From Candidatus Colimonas fimequi (GTDB lineage Bacteria > Bacillota > Clostridia > Peptostreptococcales > Anaerovoracaceae), in NCBI GenBank assembly GCA_018065295.1, contig JAGHTQ010000190.1:1-18189 (forward strand): a DNA stretch of 18,189 nucleotides. The letters run 5' to 3'. The position numbers and the translations under genes are program-made. This document shows, one piece after another, positions 1 to 6,708 of this stretch. The first letter of the stretch is position 1. The number at the start of each line of letters is the position of its first letter. The notes beneath the pieces were generated by a model. The model was not told the DNA's origin. It ran no database searches and saw only the letters and a program-made list of their open reading frames with translations.

Positions 1-849
1 TAAGTTACCTCCAACGCGTGTAATATATCCTATAGTCATCGGCTGATTCTCTTCAAGTTTAACAGCCGTATATTCATTACCGTTAAGTTCTGAGCAGATA
101 ATTCCTGAGCAAAGAGTGTAGCCGTTAAGACCTACCATCATGTTAAGGCTTGTAGCTCTATCGTTTACTCTTATTATTCTCTTGTAATGCTCAGCGCTCA
201 GCTGTTCCTCAGAAAGAAAATACGAGTTCTCTGTTCCCTGCTCGAATGCAAGACAAGGATACTCCTCAAGCTGCTTTATGGAGAGTTTCTCTTCTCCTGC
301 CAGAGGATGGTTCTTGGACATATATGCATAAATATCGCAATTAAACAGTTCAGTAAACTCTACCTGATTCTCCTTAAAGAGCTTACTGAGTACCTGTCTG
401 TTGAAGTCGTTGAGATAAAGGATTCCGATTTCACTGCGAAAAGTCTTCACGTCCTCTATTACCTCCGCGGTTCTCGTCTCGCGAACAGCAAACTCATACT
501 CATCCATGCCGTATTCTTCTGCGACTCTCATGAAGGCTTCTACTGCAAAAGTATAATGCTGCATGGATACCGCAAACTTCTGGCGAACGCTCTCTTTGTT
601 AATGTAGTGACTCTCGATGAGCCCATACTGCTCTGTTATCTGACGTGCATATCCAATAAATTCTTCCCCTTCAGGAGTAACCAGGATACCCTTGTTAGTT
701 CTTCTGAAAATCTTGATTCCCAGTTCATCTTCCAAAGATTTGATTGCCGCACTTAAACTAGGCTGTGAAATAAACAGCTTTCTTGCAGCTTCATTCATTG
801 AATTTGATTCTGATACAGTAACAGCATAACGAAGTTGTGCTAGTGTCAT
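1..849 (-). CDS. LysR family transcriptional regulator (C-terminus cut by window edge)
   Basis: DNA-binding transcriptional regulator of the LysR family. Translating the minus strand from the ATG at 849 gives 283 open codons up to base 1, so roughly the last 10-20 residues are missing against the usual ~300. The protein opens with MTLAQLRYAVTVSES, and residues 17-50 form the family's winged helix-turn-helix (SMNEAARKLFISQPSLSAAI, then the linker start around FRR). The rest is the co-inducer-binding domain. A GGAGAAG ribosome site lies just before the ATG, in the 12-nt gap after the thioesterase stop, so the two genes are one operon. LysR proteins usually control a neighbour, here probably the thioesterase and perhaps pta across the shared promoter region. 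The ligand cannot be read from the sequence. Confidence 0.93.
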   Translation of the reverse strand, partial: MTLAQLRYAVTVSESNSMNEAARKLFISQPSLSAAIKSLEDELGIKIFRRTNKGILVTPEGEEFIGYARQITEQYGLIESHYINKESVRQKFAVSMQHYTFAVEAFMRVAEEYGMDEYEFAVRETRTAEVIEDVKTFRSEIGILYLNDFNRQVLSKLFKENQVEFTELFNCDIYAYMSKNHPLAGEEKLSIKQLEEYPCLAFEQGTENSYFLSEEQLSAEHYKRIIRVNDRATSLNMMVGLNGYTLCSGIICSELNGNEYTAVKLEENQPMTIGYITRVGGNL

Positions 850-861
850 ATTTCTTCTCCG

Positions 862-1251
862 TTACTTGTTCAGCTTAGCGTCTGTCTTAGCCTGGAATTT
901 CTCGTTATTTACTGTAAATCTCTCATGAATTCCTTCACCGATAAGGCCCGCTTCATCGTATGCGTTAACTGAGATAACAAGACGTCTTCCGTCAACTTCA
1001 ATGAGTTCACTCTCGCAGCGAACTGTCATGCCGATTGGAGTTGCTGCCACGTGCTTGATATTAGCTTCTGTTCCAACTGATCCCCAGCCTTCTTCCAGAT
1101 ATGGGATAACGCTATCACAAGCAGTCTTCTCCATCAGTGCAAGCATGCATGGAGTTGCGAAAACTTCAAGAACGCCACTTCCTACTGCTGTTGCAGTGTT
1201 CTCATATACTACTTCAACCTTCTGTTCGCCTTTGATTCCAGCTTCTAACAT
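862..1251 (-). CDS. FlK-like hotdog acyl-CoA thioesterase
   Basis: A 129-residue hotdog-fold thioesterase that should hydrolyse an acyl-CoA to the free acid and CoA in the cytoplasm. The catalytic set known from fluoroacetyl-CoA thioesterase FlK (Thr42, Glu50, His76, Arg120) is matched at Thr33, Glu41, His67 and Arg111 with identical spacing, in FATPCMLALME, IKHVAATPIG and GIHERF. FlK's substrate-gating Phe36 would align with Val27, so fluoroacetate specificity is unlikely and the natural acyl group is unknown. The start has an excellent AGGAGGT site at 1259-1265. It is the first gene of a unit with the LysR gene and is transcribed away from pta. Family assignment is firm, substrate is not. 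Confidence 0.88.
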   Translation of the reverse strand: MLEAGIKGEQKVEVVYENTATAVGSGVLEVFATPCMLALMEKTACDSVIPYLEEGWGSVGTEANIKHVAATPIGMTVRCESELIEVDGRRLVISVNAYDEAGLIGEGIHERFTVNNEKFQAKTDAKLNK

Positions 1252-1292
1252 ATATATTACCTCCTGAATGGTTATGTGCTATTTACCGACTA

Positions 1293-1322
1293 ATTATATC
1301 AAATATGTTCATCTATTGCCAA
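1293..1322 (-). promoter_or_regulatory. Promoter of thioesterase-LysR unit
   Basis: On the minus strand there is a TTGGCA -35 box (1322-1317), an 18-nt spacer and a perfect TATAAT -10 (1298-1293) preceded by TGA, which makes it an extended -10. Transcription would begin near 1286, about 35 nt before the thioesterase ATG. Confidence 0.7.
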
Positions 1323-1328
1323 TGCGTC

Positions 1329-1358
1329 TTTATTTCACATACACATATATGTTATAAT
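1329..1358 (+). promoter_or_regulatory. Promoter of pta
   Basis: A perfect TATAAT at 1353-1358 preceded by TGT (extended -10). The -35 region is poor (TTTATT or TTATTT near 1329-1335). A perfect 10-bp palindrome, ACATATATGT at 1343-1352, abuts the -10 box and could bind a regulator. About 30 nt separate this promoter from the divergent thioesterase promoter. Confidence 0.65.
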
Positions 1359-1399
1359 TACAGACGTGTTATTTATTTATGAACTAGGAGGCAAGACTT

Positions 1400-2410
1400 A
1401 TGTTACAGAAATTAATTGCTGCTCTTAACGACAGCAGAAAGACTATCGTATTTACTGAAGGTCATGATCCAAGAATTCTTACAGCAGCAGATCGTCTTAT
1501 CAAGGAAGATCTCATGGACATCATCCTTATTGGAGCACCTGATACAGTTAACCAGGTTGCTGCAGATAATGGTCTTAACATCGACGGAGCAGAAATCATC
1601 GACCCTGCTACTTATGAAGGCATGGATGAAATGGTTAAGACTATGTTCGATCTTCGTAAGGGCAAGATGAGTGAAGAAGATTGTCACGCTAACCTGCTCA
1701 AGGGTAACTACTTCGGAACAATGCTTGTGAAGATGGGCAAGGCTGATGCACTTCTCGGTGGTGCAACATACTCAACAGCAGATACAGTAAGACCTGCTCT
1801 TCAGCTTGTTAAGACTAAGCCAGGCGCTAATCTGGTAAGCTCATGCTTCATCCTTTGCAGAGAAAAGGACGGTGTAGAAGAGAGAATCGCTATGGGCGAC
1901 TGCGCTATCAACATCGACTACCAGGACAAGAAGGACAAGGAAGGAAACGTTATCCTGACTGCCGCTCAGCAGCTGGCAGAGGTTGCAGTTGAATCAGCTA
2001 ACACTGCAGAATATTTCGGCATCGACCCTAAGGTTGCTGTACTCAGCTTCTCAACATACGGTTCAGGTAAGGGCGGCACAGTTCAGCTGAGCCACGACGC
2101 TGTTATCGAAGCAAGAAAGCTTAACCCAGAGCTGGTTATCGACGGCGAATTCCAGTTCGATGCTGCAGTAAGTGCAGAAGTTGCTAAGACTAAGTGTCCT
2201 GATTCAGAAGTTGCTGGTCAGGCTAACACATTCATTTTCCCAATTATCGAAGCTGGTAACATCGGCTACAAGATCGCTCAGAGACTGGGTGGATACGAAG
2301 CTTACGGTCCTATCCTTCAGGGACTTAACGCTCCTATCAACGACCTTTCAAGAGGTTGCAACGCTGACGAAGTTTATACAATGGCTATTATTACAGCTGG
2401 TATGGCGTAA
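1400..2410 (+). CDS. pta: Phosphate acetyltransferase
   Basis: Interconverts acetyl-CoA plus phosphate with acetyl phosphate plus CoA; with acetate kinase this yields ATP and acetate. At 336 residues it has the usual length of the short single-domain Pta form. Family landmarks are FTEGHDPRILTAADRL near residue 18, DALLGGATYSTADTVRPAL near 116-135, FSTYGSGKG at 217-225 and the C-terminal GPILQGLNAPINDLSRGC at 303-320. Ser317, Arg318 and Cys320 match the active-site Ser309/Arg310/Cys312 of the Methanosarcina enzyme, but the position of its Asp316 is Glu324 here (ADEV, not the usual -EDV). An AGGAGG site at 1387-1392 precedes the ATG. No ackA lies next to it; a terminator follows directly. Confidence 0.96.
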   Translation: MLQKLIAALNDSRKTIVFTEGHDPRILTAADRLIKEDLMDIILIGAPDTVNQVAADNGLNIDGAEIIDPATYEGMDEMVKTMFDLRKGKMSEEDCHANLLKGNYFGTMLVKMGKADALLGGATYSTADTVRPALQLVKTKPGANLVSSCFILCREKDGVEERIAMGDCAINIDYQDKKDKEGNVILTAAQQLAEVAVESANTAEYFGIDPKVAVLSFSTYGSGKGGTVQLSHDAVIEARKLNPELVIDGEFQFDAAVSAEVAKTKCPDSEVAGQANTFIFPIIEAGNIGYKIAQRLGGYEAYGPILQGLNAPINDLSRGCNADEVYTMAIITAGMA

Positions 2411-2419
2411 GAGTGGACT

Positions 2420-2446
2420 GGTGCCAGGACTAAAGTCCTTGCACAC
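2420..2446. repeat. 27-nt hairpin element, copy 1
   Basis: An imperfect inverted repeat directly after the pta stop. Outer arms GTGC and GCAC and inner arms AGGACT and AGTCCT enclose a two-base centre. It is 23/27 identical to the element at 4304-4330. It would be transcribed in the 3' end of pta mRNA, upstream of the terminator hairpin. Confidence 0.6.
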
Positions 2447-2454
2447 AGAATTAT

Positions 2455-2496
2455 AAAAAAACAGGGAATCGCTAATTGCGATTCCCTTATTTATTG
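2455..2496. terminator. Bidirectional rho-independent terminator (pta / microprotein unit)
   Basis: A perfect 9-bp stem, GGGAATCGC at 2464-2472 and GCGATTCCC at 2478-2486, with loop TAATT. On the plus strand TTATTTATT follows; on the minus strand the A-run at 2455-2461 becomes a U-tract. It sits between convergent units, so it should end both. Confidence 0.88.
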
Positions 2497-2503
2497 TCTC
2501 TTA

Positions 2504-2602
2504 TTAGTCGTCGTGGCTGCCGTATCCGCCTGAACTGTTACCGATACCAAGAATCAGTCCCAGAACAACTGCGATAGCAAAACCAATTATCCATTTAGTC
2601 AT
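2504..2602 (-). CDS. 32-residue single-span membrane microprotein
   Basis: A short gene encoding MTKWIIGFAIAVVLGLILGI followed by a polar, Gly/Ser-rich tail ending in His-Asp-Asp. Residues 4-21 make one clear membrane helix; the charged N-terminus (Lys3) suggests N-in, C-out. An AGGAGGA site at 2617-2611 lies 8 nt before the ATG and overlaps the TAG stop of the preceding 34-residue gene, so the two are likely translated in a coupled way. The good ribosome site, the clean helix and the terminator just after the stop support a real gene. No function can be assigned. Membrane anchoring, toxin-like or modulator roles are all possible. Confidence 0.65.
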   Translation of the reverse strand: MTKWIIGFAIAVVLGLILGIGNSSGGYGSHDD

Positions 2603-2615
2603 AATGTCCGTCCTC

Positions 2616-2720
2616 CTATTCAATAGTCAGGATATCTACAAACCCTGTAATTTCAAAAACTTCCATAATCTCAGGTGCAACGTTCTTAATGATCATGCTG
2701 CCCTGCTTATTGATGTTCAT
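2616..2720 (-). CDS. 34-residue STAS-domain fragment microprotein
   Basis: Encodes a 34-residue product whose body (GSMIIKNVAPEIMEVFEITG, then a last strand ending ILTIE) looks like the C-terminal strand-helix-strand of STAS anti-sigma factor antagonists. Full STAS domains have about 100 residues, so the N-terminal two thirds, including the phosphorylatable Ser region, is missing. A stop codon in frame just upstream of the ATG rules out a longer N-terminus. Even so it has an AGAGG ribosome site (2732-2728), a promoter and a coupled downstream gene. It is either a decayed relic that kept its expression signals or a genuine microprotein that could interfere with a partner-switching module. Confidence 0.5.
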   Translation of the reverse strand: MNINKQGSMIIKNVAPEIMEVFEITGFVDILTIE

Positions 2721-2754
2721 ATTTTAACCTCTAATTGTTAACCATTTCTAATTT

Positions 2755-2783
2755 ATTTTACAACTAATCCATTACTTTCGCAA
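2755..2783 (-). promoter_or_regulatory. Promoter of the microprotein unit
   Basis: Minus-strand TTGCGA (2783-2778), exactly 17 nt, then TAAAAT (2760-2755). Transcription would start near 2748, about 28 nt before the STAS-fragment ATG. It is the only convincing promoter in the 2487-2903 stretch, which otherwise contains just the two microprotein genes and the terminator at its right end. Confidence 0.5.
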
Positions 2784-2874
2784 TCTCAAGTATATTCATA
2801 CCGGCTTCATATCTGTAATGCACATGATCCATCGTATTCTTCACCATTGGATTCGAATATGAATGGTAAATAAC

Positions 2875-2900
2875 AAAAACTGGCCTGAGGGCCAGTTTTT
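2875..2900. terminator. Rho-independent terminator after the CoA-transferase
   Basis: Stem ACTGGCC (2879-2885) with GGCCAGT (2890-2896), loop TGAG, flanked by AAAA and TTTT so that the stem can extend. Read on the minus strand it lies just after the CoA-transferase stop and ends with a U-rich run, and it separates that gene from the microprotein unit. Confidence 0.87.
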
Positions 2901-2903
2901 AAT

Positions 2904-4244
2904 TTATCTTTTATTAGAACGACGCCAGATTTTGCGTGCTTCAGCTTCGCGGATTAATTCCTCACGGAAGTCTGGGTGTGCAATGGATATGAGCATCTCA
3001 GCGCGCTCCCATGTGGAGCGGCCTTCCAGGTTAACAACGCCCTGCTCTGTGACCAGGAAGTACACCTGGCTTCTAGGTGATGTGATGATGTCACCGTAGA
3101 ACTGTGGCACGATACGAGAATGTCGCACCCCTTCCTTATCACGGAAGGTTGACTCAGTACAGATAAACGCCTTGCCACCTCGTGATGCAGATGCTCCCGT
3201 CAGGAAGTCAAGCTGGCCACCGGTGCCACTTATCTGTCTGGAGCCGAAACTCTCAGATGAGACCTGACCATACAGGTCAACAGCCACGCAGCTGTTAATG
3301 GAAACCATGTTATCTATCTGAGCAATGATGCTGGGGCTGTTAACGTACTCCATAGGGTACGCCGCAATACCGTGGTTGTCGTCAAGCCACTCGTATAGGT
3401 CGCTTGAGCCGACGGCACAGCCGAACACACCTTTGCCAGGATTTATTGTCTTGAGTTTATTAGTCAGTTTGCCCGCTTCGAACATCTTGAGATATGCGTC
3501 GGAGCACAGCTCCGTATGCATGCCCAGATCCTTAAGATCAGACTGGGCAATAATTTCACCGATAGCATTAGGCACGCCGCCAACGCCCAGCTGAATTGTG
3601 CATCCATCCTCAAGAAGTGGGATGATGTGCTTAGCAATTGCGATTTCCTTATCATTAGGAACGATTGGCGGATTTTCTGGGAAGGGTTCGTGCTCCCCTT
3701 CTACGATGTAGTTTACTTCAGAAATATGAACGCACTCATCGTATCCACCGTGAACCTTCGGAAGATTCTCGTTGACTTCGACAATTACGAAATCCGCAGC
3801 GCGAACAATAGGACCTGCAACTCCAGTGTTACCTGAGAAGTTGAAATACCCGTGCTTATCCATCGGTGCCACGCTTACCATCACCACGTTCACGTGAAGG
3901 AAGAAATGATAGTACGCAGCGTTATTCTGAAACACCTGTGGGATATGGTAGCACATCCCCTTATCGCAAAGCTTGCGCTCGTACGCCGAGCAATGCCAGC
4001 TGTGATACACGAAATGCTCCTGGCTCTCGTCGCATTCAGCCACGTGAATAGGACCGGATATGAGATTGCCTCGAATCTTAACGTCTGTCAGTTCATCTCG
4101 TCTGTCTGCCAGTGCCTTATCAAGGAGTACCGGCTTGCCAACGGTGCTGGTGTAGTCTACCCAGTCGCCGTCTTTGACAATGCCAACCGCTTCCTGGGGC
4201 GTGCGCAGTTTTTCTCTATATTCTATTGAATAATCTTTTAACAT
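2904..4244 (-). CDS. Acetyl-CoA hydrolase/transferase family CoA-transferase (butyryl-CoA:acetate type likely)
   Basis: Moves CoA between an acyl-CoA and a free acid, typically acetate, through a glutamyl-CoA intermediate. I start it at the ATG at 4244 (446 residues): GAGGTG at 4256-4251 lies 6 nt upstream, whereas a GTG start three codons earlier falls inside that ribosome site. Family signatures are LGVGGVPNAIGEII (about 219-232), the GMHTELCSD segment (about 241-249) whose Glu245 is the likely catalytic residue by comparison with 4-hydroxybutyrate CoA-transferase, MEYVNSPSI (about 298-306) and GTGGQLDF (about 340-347). Length and the GGQLDF motif fit butyryl-CoA:acetate CoA-transferases of gut Clostridia, but propionyl or 4-hydroxybutyrate forms cannot be excluded. 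It stands alone between two terminators. Confidence 0.9.
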   Translation of the reverse strand: MLKDYSIEYREKLRTPQEAVGIVKDGDWVDYTSTVGKPVLLDKALADRRDELTDVKIRGNLISGPIHVAECDESQEHFVYHSWHCSAYERKLCDKGMCYHIPQVFQNNAAYYHFFLHVNVVMVSVAPMDKHGYFNFSGNTGVAGPIVRAADFVIVEVNENLPKVHGGYDECVHISEVNYIVEGEHEPFPENPPIVPNDKEIAIAKHIIPLLEDGCTIQLGVGGVPNAIGEIIAQSDLKDLGMHTELCSDAYLKMFEAGKLTNKLKTINPGKGVFGCAVGSSDLYEWLDDNHGIAAYPMEYVNSPSIIAQIDNMVSINSCVAVDLYGQVSSESFGSRQISGTGGQLDFLTGASASRGGKAFICTESTFRDKEGVRHSRIVPQFYGDIITSPRSQVYFLVTEQGVVNLEGRSTWERAEMLISIAHPDFREELIREAEARKIWRRSNKR

Positions 4245-4267
4245 GTCGTTCACCTCGTATTCAGGGG

Positions 4268-4283
4268 TTAACTGATGAGTTAA
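4268..4283. promoter_or_regulatory. Operator-like inverted repeat at the CoA-transferase promoter
   Basis: Perfect inverted repeat TTAACT (4268-4273), spacer GATG, AGTTAA (4278-4283). It touches the last base of the -10 box and covers the expected start of transcription near 4276, the typical place for a repressor site. The cognate protein is unknown. Confidence 0.45.
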
Positions 4284-4312
4284 TTATACAACAAAATAGG
4301 AGCGGTGCCCGA
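4283..4312 (-). promoter_or_regulatory. Promoter of the CoA-transferase
   Basis: A perfect TATAAT lies at 4288-4283 on the minus strand, about 40 nt before the ATG. No good -35 box exists at 16-18 nt; that zone (about 4306-4312) lies inside the second 27-nt hairpin element, so the element may take part in activation or repression. Confidence 0.55.
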
Positions 4313-4330
4313 ACTAAAGTTCCTGCACAC
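4304..4330. repeat. 27-nt hairpin element, copy 2
   Basis: Outer arms GTGC and GCAC and inner arms GAACT and AGTTC around a two-base centre. Against copy 1 (2420-2446) four positions differ: one pair changes G-C to A-T and keeps pairing, another changes A-T to C/C and loses it. It overlaps the -35 zone of the CoA-transferase promoter. Confidence 0.6.
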
Positions 4331-4336
4331 GCCAAT

Positions 4337-4375
4337 AAAAAATGACGCATATGAAAATATGCGTCATTTTTATTA
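4337..4375. terminator. Rho-independent terminator after the YhgE/Pip gene
   Basis: An 11-bp perfect stem, ATGACGCATAT (4342-4352) and ATATGCGTCAT (4357-4367), with a four-base loop and A/T runs on both sides. It ends the minus-strand YhgE/Pip transcript about 15 nt after the stop and shields the CoA-transferase promoter. Confidence 0.9.
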
Positions 4376-4386
4376 TAATCTTAAGC

Positions 4387-6660
4387 TTATTCAGCGATTG
4401 CCGCCTCAATCATTTCTGTACGTTCTTTAGTGCGCTTGCAAGTAAGCAGTGCAATCATCAGTGAGATTGCCATGAATATGCACAGCATTGCACAGTTATG
4501 ATACATACCTGAAATTTCTGTACCAGAGAGAGCTTCTCTTACACCGTCGATGGCATACGTCATCGGCAGGAATGGATTCAGCTTCTGGAAGAATTCCGGC
4601 ATCAGCTGTACTGGGAAGGAACCAGCGCAGCATGGTATCTGGAATACTGTGAACATTACAGCAATCAGTTTGCCTGCGAGACCGAATGTTACGCAGAGCA
4701 TGTAGATGATTGTTATAAATGCCAGTGATACGAAACATAGGAAGAGGAGCAGCCACATTGGATGTGCTGGATTCAGGCCCAGTACATTCACTCCTGCGAA
4801 TATGAGTGCTACTTCCATAAGTCCGAAGAGGAGTGCAGTTAATATACCGCTAGCTACAGTCTTAGGAGCGTTAACCAGTTCATCTCTTCTTGGTCTAACA
4901 GGAACAACGAAGAATAACAGAAGTGTTCCTACCCAAAGTCCAATACCCAGGAACAGTGGGAAGAAGCCCTGTGAGTATCTTGTAAGTTCGCCGTATATTT
5001 CTACCTTGTCTACTACTGGGTCTGCTACGAATTCACCCATTGCTTCACTTGAATTAACAAGGCTATCGTCAATCTTCTCTACGCCTTCAGTAAGGCCATC
5101 TGTAAGTTGGCCGCTTCCGTCCTTCAGGTCGCTAGCGCCCTTTGCAAGTTTGCCTGCACCCTTTGACAGCTGTGAAGTACCATCAGCAAGTTTCTCTGAG
5201 CCTGCTACAAGCTGCGCGGTACCTGCGGCCAGCTGTACGGAACCTGCGGCCACCTTGGCTGAGCCATTAGCTACTGACTTGGCACCGTCAGAGAAAGTTC
5301 CCATGTTGCTATCAAGTTCAGCAGCGCCATCTGCCAGATTCTGAGTTCCCTTCTTCAGGTCGCCCAGTGATGACAGTGACTTACCAAGCTCCTCATTTAC
5401 TACTGTTACAACACCTTCGCCGCCAGCAACTGCTGCACCACCAGCAATTTGCTGAACGCCACCTACGAAAGTCTTATCATTGGCAAGGGTACCAGAAATT
5501 GTTTTAGCATCCACCTGGCTTGCCGCACCATTTAATGTCTGTGCAACGATTCCCTTAATAAGCTGTTCGCCTTGGCCTTCTGGGAATCCAGCCGATTCAG
5601 CCATAGCAATCAAAGCCTGAACCTGTTCATTTGCCAATGCTTGATCCTGTGCAGTACCAATACCATCCTTAATACCCTTCTGTACTGCAGCAGAAACGCC
5701 GGTTCCAACTCCGGCAGCTAAAAGATCAACTGCAGACATGTTTGTGTCAGGGTCTTTAACAAGAACGCCTTGTGCTGCCTTCTGCTGAATTTCCTTTTTC
5801 TGTTCTTCTGTAAGCTCAACTGCAGGAACGTTAATTCCCAGAACAACCTGGTTTAACTGATCAGCTCCAGCAGCCAGCTTATTTGAGCCTTTCGCAAGTT
5901 CAGTTGATCCAGCAGCCAGCTGCTGTGCACCATCATTAAGGTCCTTTGTTCCCTTCTTCAGTGTGCCAGCGCCATCATTAAGTTCTGATGATCCAGCGGC
6001 TAAATCCTCTGCGCCCTTATTAACCTTGTTAGTTCCTGACTTAAGTGTATCAGCTCCAGACTTCAGCTTACCAGCGCCATCAGTTACCTGCTGGCTGCCG
6101 TCAGCTGCTTCTGTCAGCTCGTCCTTAATCTCATATATAGAATCGAATGCCCCAGATACGTATTCTTCACTTACGTTCTGGCTGACCATATCAATAAACT
6201 GAGTCTTGATGCTCTTACTGAACTGGCTGAATATGTAACTCTTCCTGATATCACTGAGGAACACAATATCAGCCTTCTCAGGGACTCCATCCTTGGCACT
6301 TACTACCCTCTTAGAGAAATCCTTAGGAATAACAAATGCTGCGAAATATTTAGTATTGTTTATGCCCTCATCAAAATATCCTGGCTCCTGTACTTCCCAG
6401 TTAACATCGTCGTTATCTGCAACAGTGTCCATGATATCGTCACCATAATTGACGTGCTTGCCATCCTGAATAGTACCCGCATCTTCATTAACGATTGCAA
6501 TAGGGAAATCCTCCATTGAATCTGGCATGATATTAAATGCTGTCGGTGTCAGAATACCGAACAGGGCAGCAACAATGATAATAAATCCCAGTCCAAGAAG
6601 TTTATACGGACTAGTAAATATTCTCTTAAAACTATCCTTTAATACCTGAAAAAATGACAT
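4387..6660 (-). CDS. YhgE/Pip family membrane protein with heptad-repeat ectodomain
   Basis: A 757-residue integral membrane protein of the YhgE/Pip family (related to phage infection protein and to the EsaA component of type VII secretion). One membrane helix at about 21-38 is followed by a large extracytoplasmic part and a C-terminal ABC-2-like block with about five helices (566-586, 603-625, 634-657, 662-685, 724-741) and the family hallmark LNPFLPMTYAIDGVREA at 694-710. Two arrays of near-perfect heptads of pattern xGaxxLx span 187-271 and 435-526, about 24 repeats in all, separated by an Ala/Gly-rich linker; they should form long helical rods. Ribosome site GGGAGAG precedes the ATG. It is divergent from a TetR gene that probably represses it. 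Role in the cell is not established for the family. Confidence 0.92.
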   Translation of the reverse strand: MSFFQVLKDSFKRIFTSPYKLLGLGFIIIVAALFGILTPTAFNIMPDSMEDFPIAIVNEDAGTIQDGKHVNYGDDIMDTVADNDDVNWEVQEPGYFDEGINNTKYFAAFVIPKDFSKRVVSAKDGVPEKADIVFLSDIRKSYIFSQFSKSIKTQFIDMVSQNVSEEYVSGAFDSIYEIKDELTEAADGSQQVTDGAGKLKSGADTLKSGTNKVNKGAEDLAAGSSELNDGAGTLKKGTKDLNDGAQQLAAGSTELAKGSNKLAAGADQLNQVVLGINVPAVELTEEQKKEIQQKAAQGVLVKDPDTNMSAVDLLAAGVGTGVSAAVQKGIKDGIGTAQDQALANEQVQALIAMAESAGFPEGQGEQLIKGIVAQTLNGAASQVDAKTISGTLANDKTFVGGVQQIAGGAAVAGGEGVVTVVNEELGKSLSSLGDLKKGTQNLADGAAELDSNMGTFSDGAKSVANGSAKVAAGSVQLAAGTAQLVAGSEKLADGTSQLSKGAGKLAKGASDLKDGSGQLTDGLTEGVEKIDDSLVNSSEAMGEFVADPVVDKVEIYGELTRYSQGFFPLFLGIGLWVGTLLLFFVVPVRPRRDELVNAPKTVASGILTALLFGLMEVALIFAGVNVLGLNPAHPMWLLLFLCFVSLAFITIIYMLCVTFGLAGKLIAVMFTVFQIPCCAGSFPVQLMPEFFQKLNPFLPMTYAIDGVREALSGTEISGMYHNCAMLCIFMAISLMIALLTCKRTKERTEMIEAAIAE

Positions 6661-6678
6661 TACCTATCTCTCCCTTGT

Positions 6679-6708
6679 ATAATACTTTTGCAAAATAAAC
6701 AGTTGCAA
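6679..6708 (-). promoter_or_regulatory. Promoter of the YhgE/Pip gene
   Basis: Minus-strand TTGCAA (6708-6703), an 18-nt spacer and TATTAT (6684-6679). This gives a short leader of about 12 nt carrying the GGGAGAG ribosome site. Confidence 0.5.

Noticed and set aside
187..756. 189-codon plus-strand frame antisense to the LysR gene
   Set aside because: The minus strand clearly encodes a LysR protein with an intact helix-turn-helix; the antisense product is unlike any family.
2764..2847. 27-codon minus-strand reading frame between the CoA-transferase terminator and the microprotein promoter
   Set aside because: It has no ribosome binding site, overlaps the -35 box of the microprotein promoter and resembles no family I recognise. 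It may be a relic of a lost gene.
4245..4253. GTG start for the CoA-transferase three codons upstream
   Set aside because: The GTG is part of the GAGGTG ribosome site of the ATG at 4244.
4706..5344. 212-codon plus-strand frame antisense to the YhgE/Pip gene
   Set aside because: Its Ser/Pro/Ala-rich repetitive product is the mirror of the heptad repeats; no ribosome site or family similarity.
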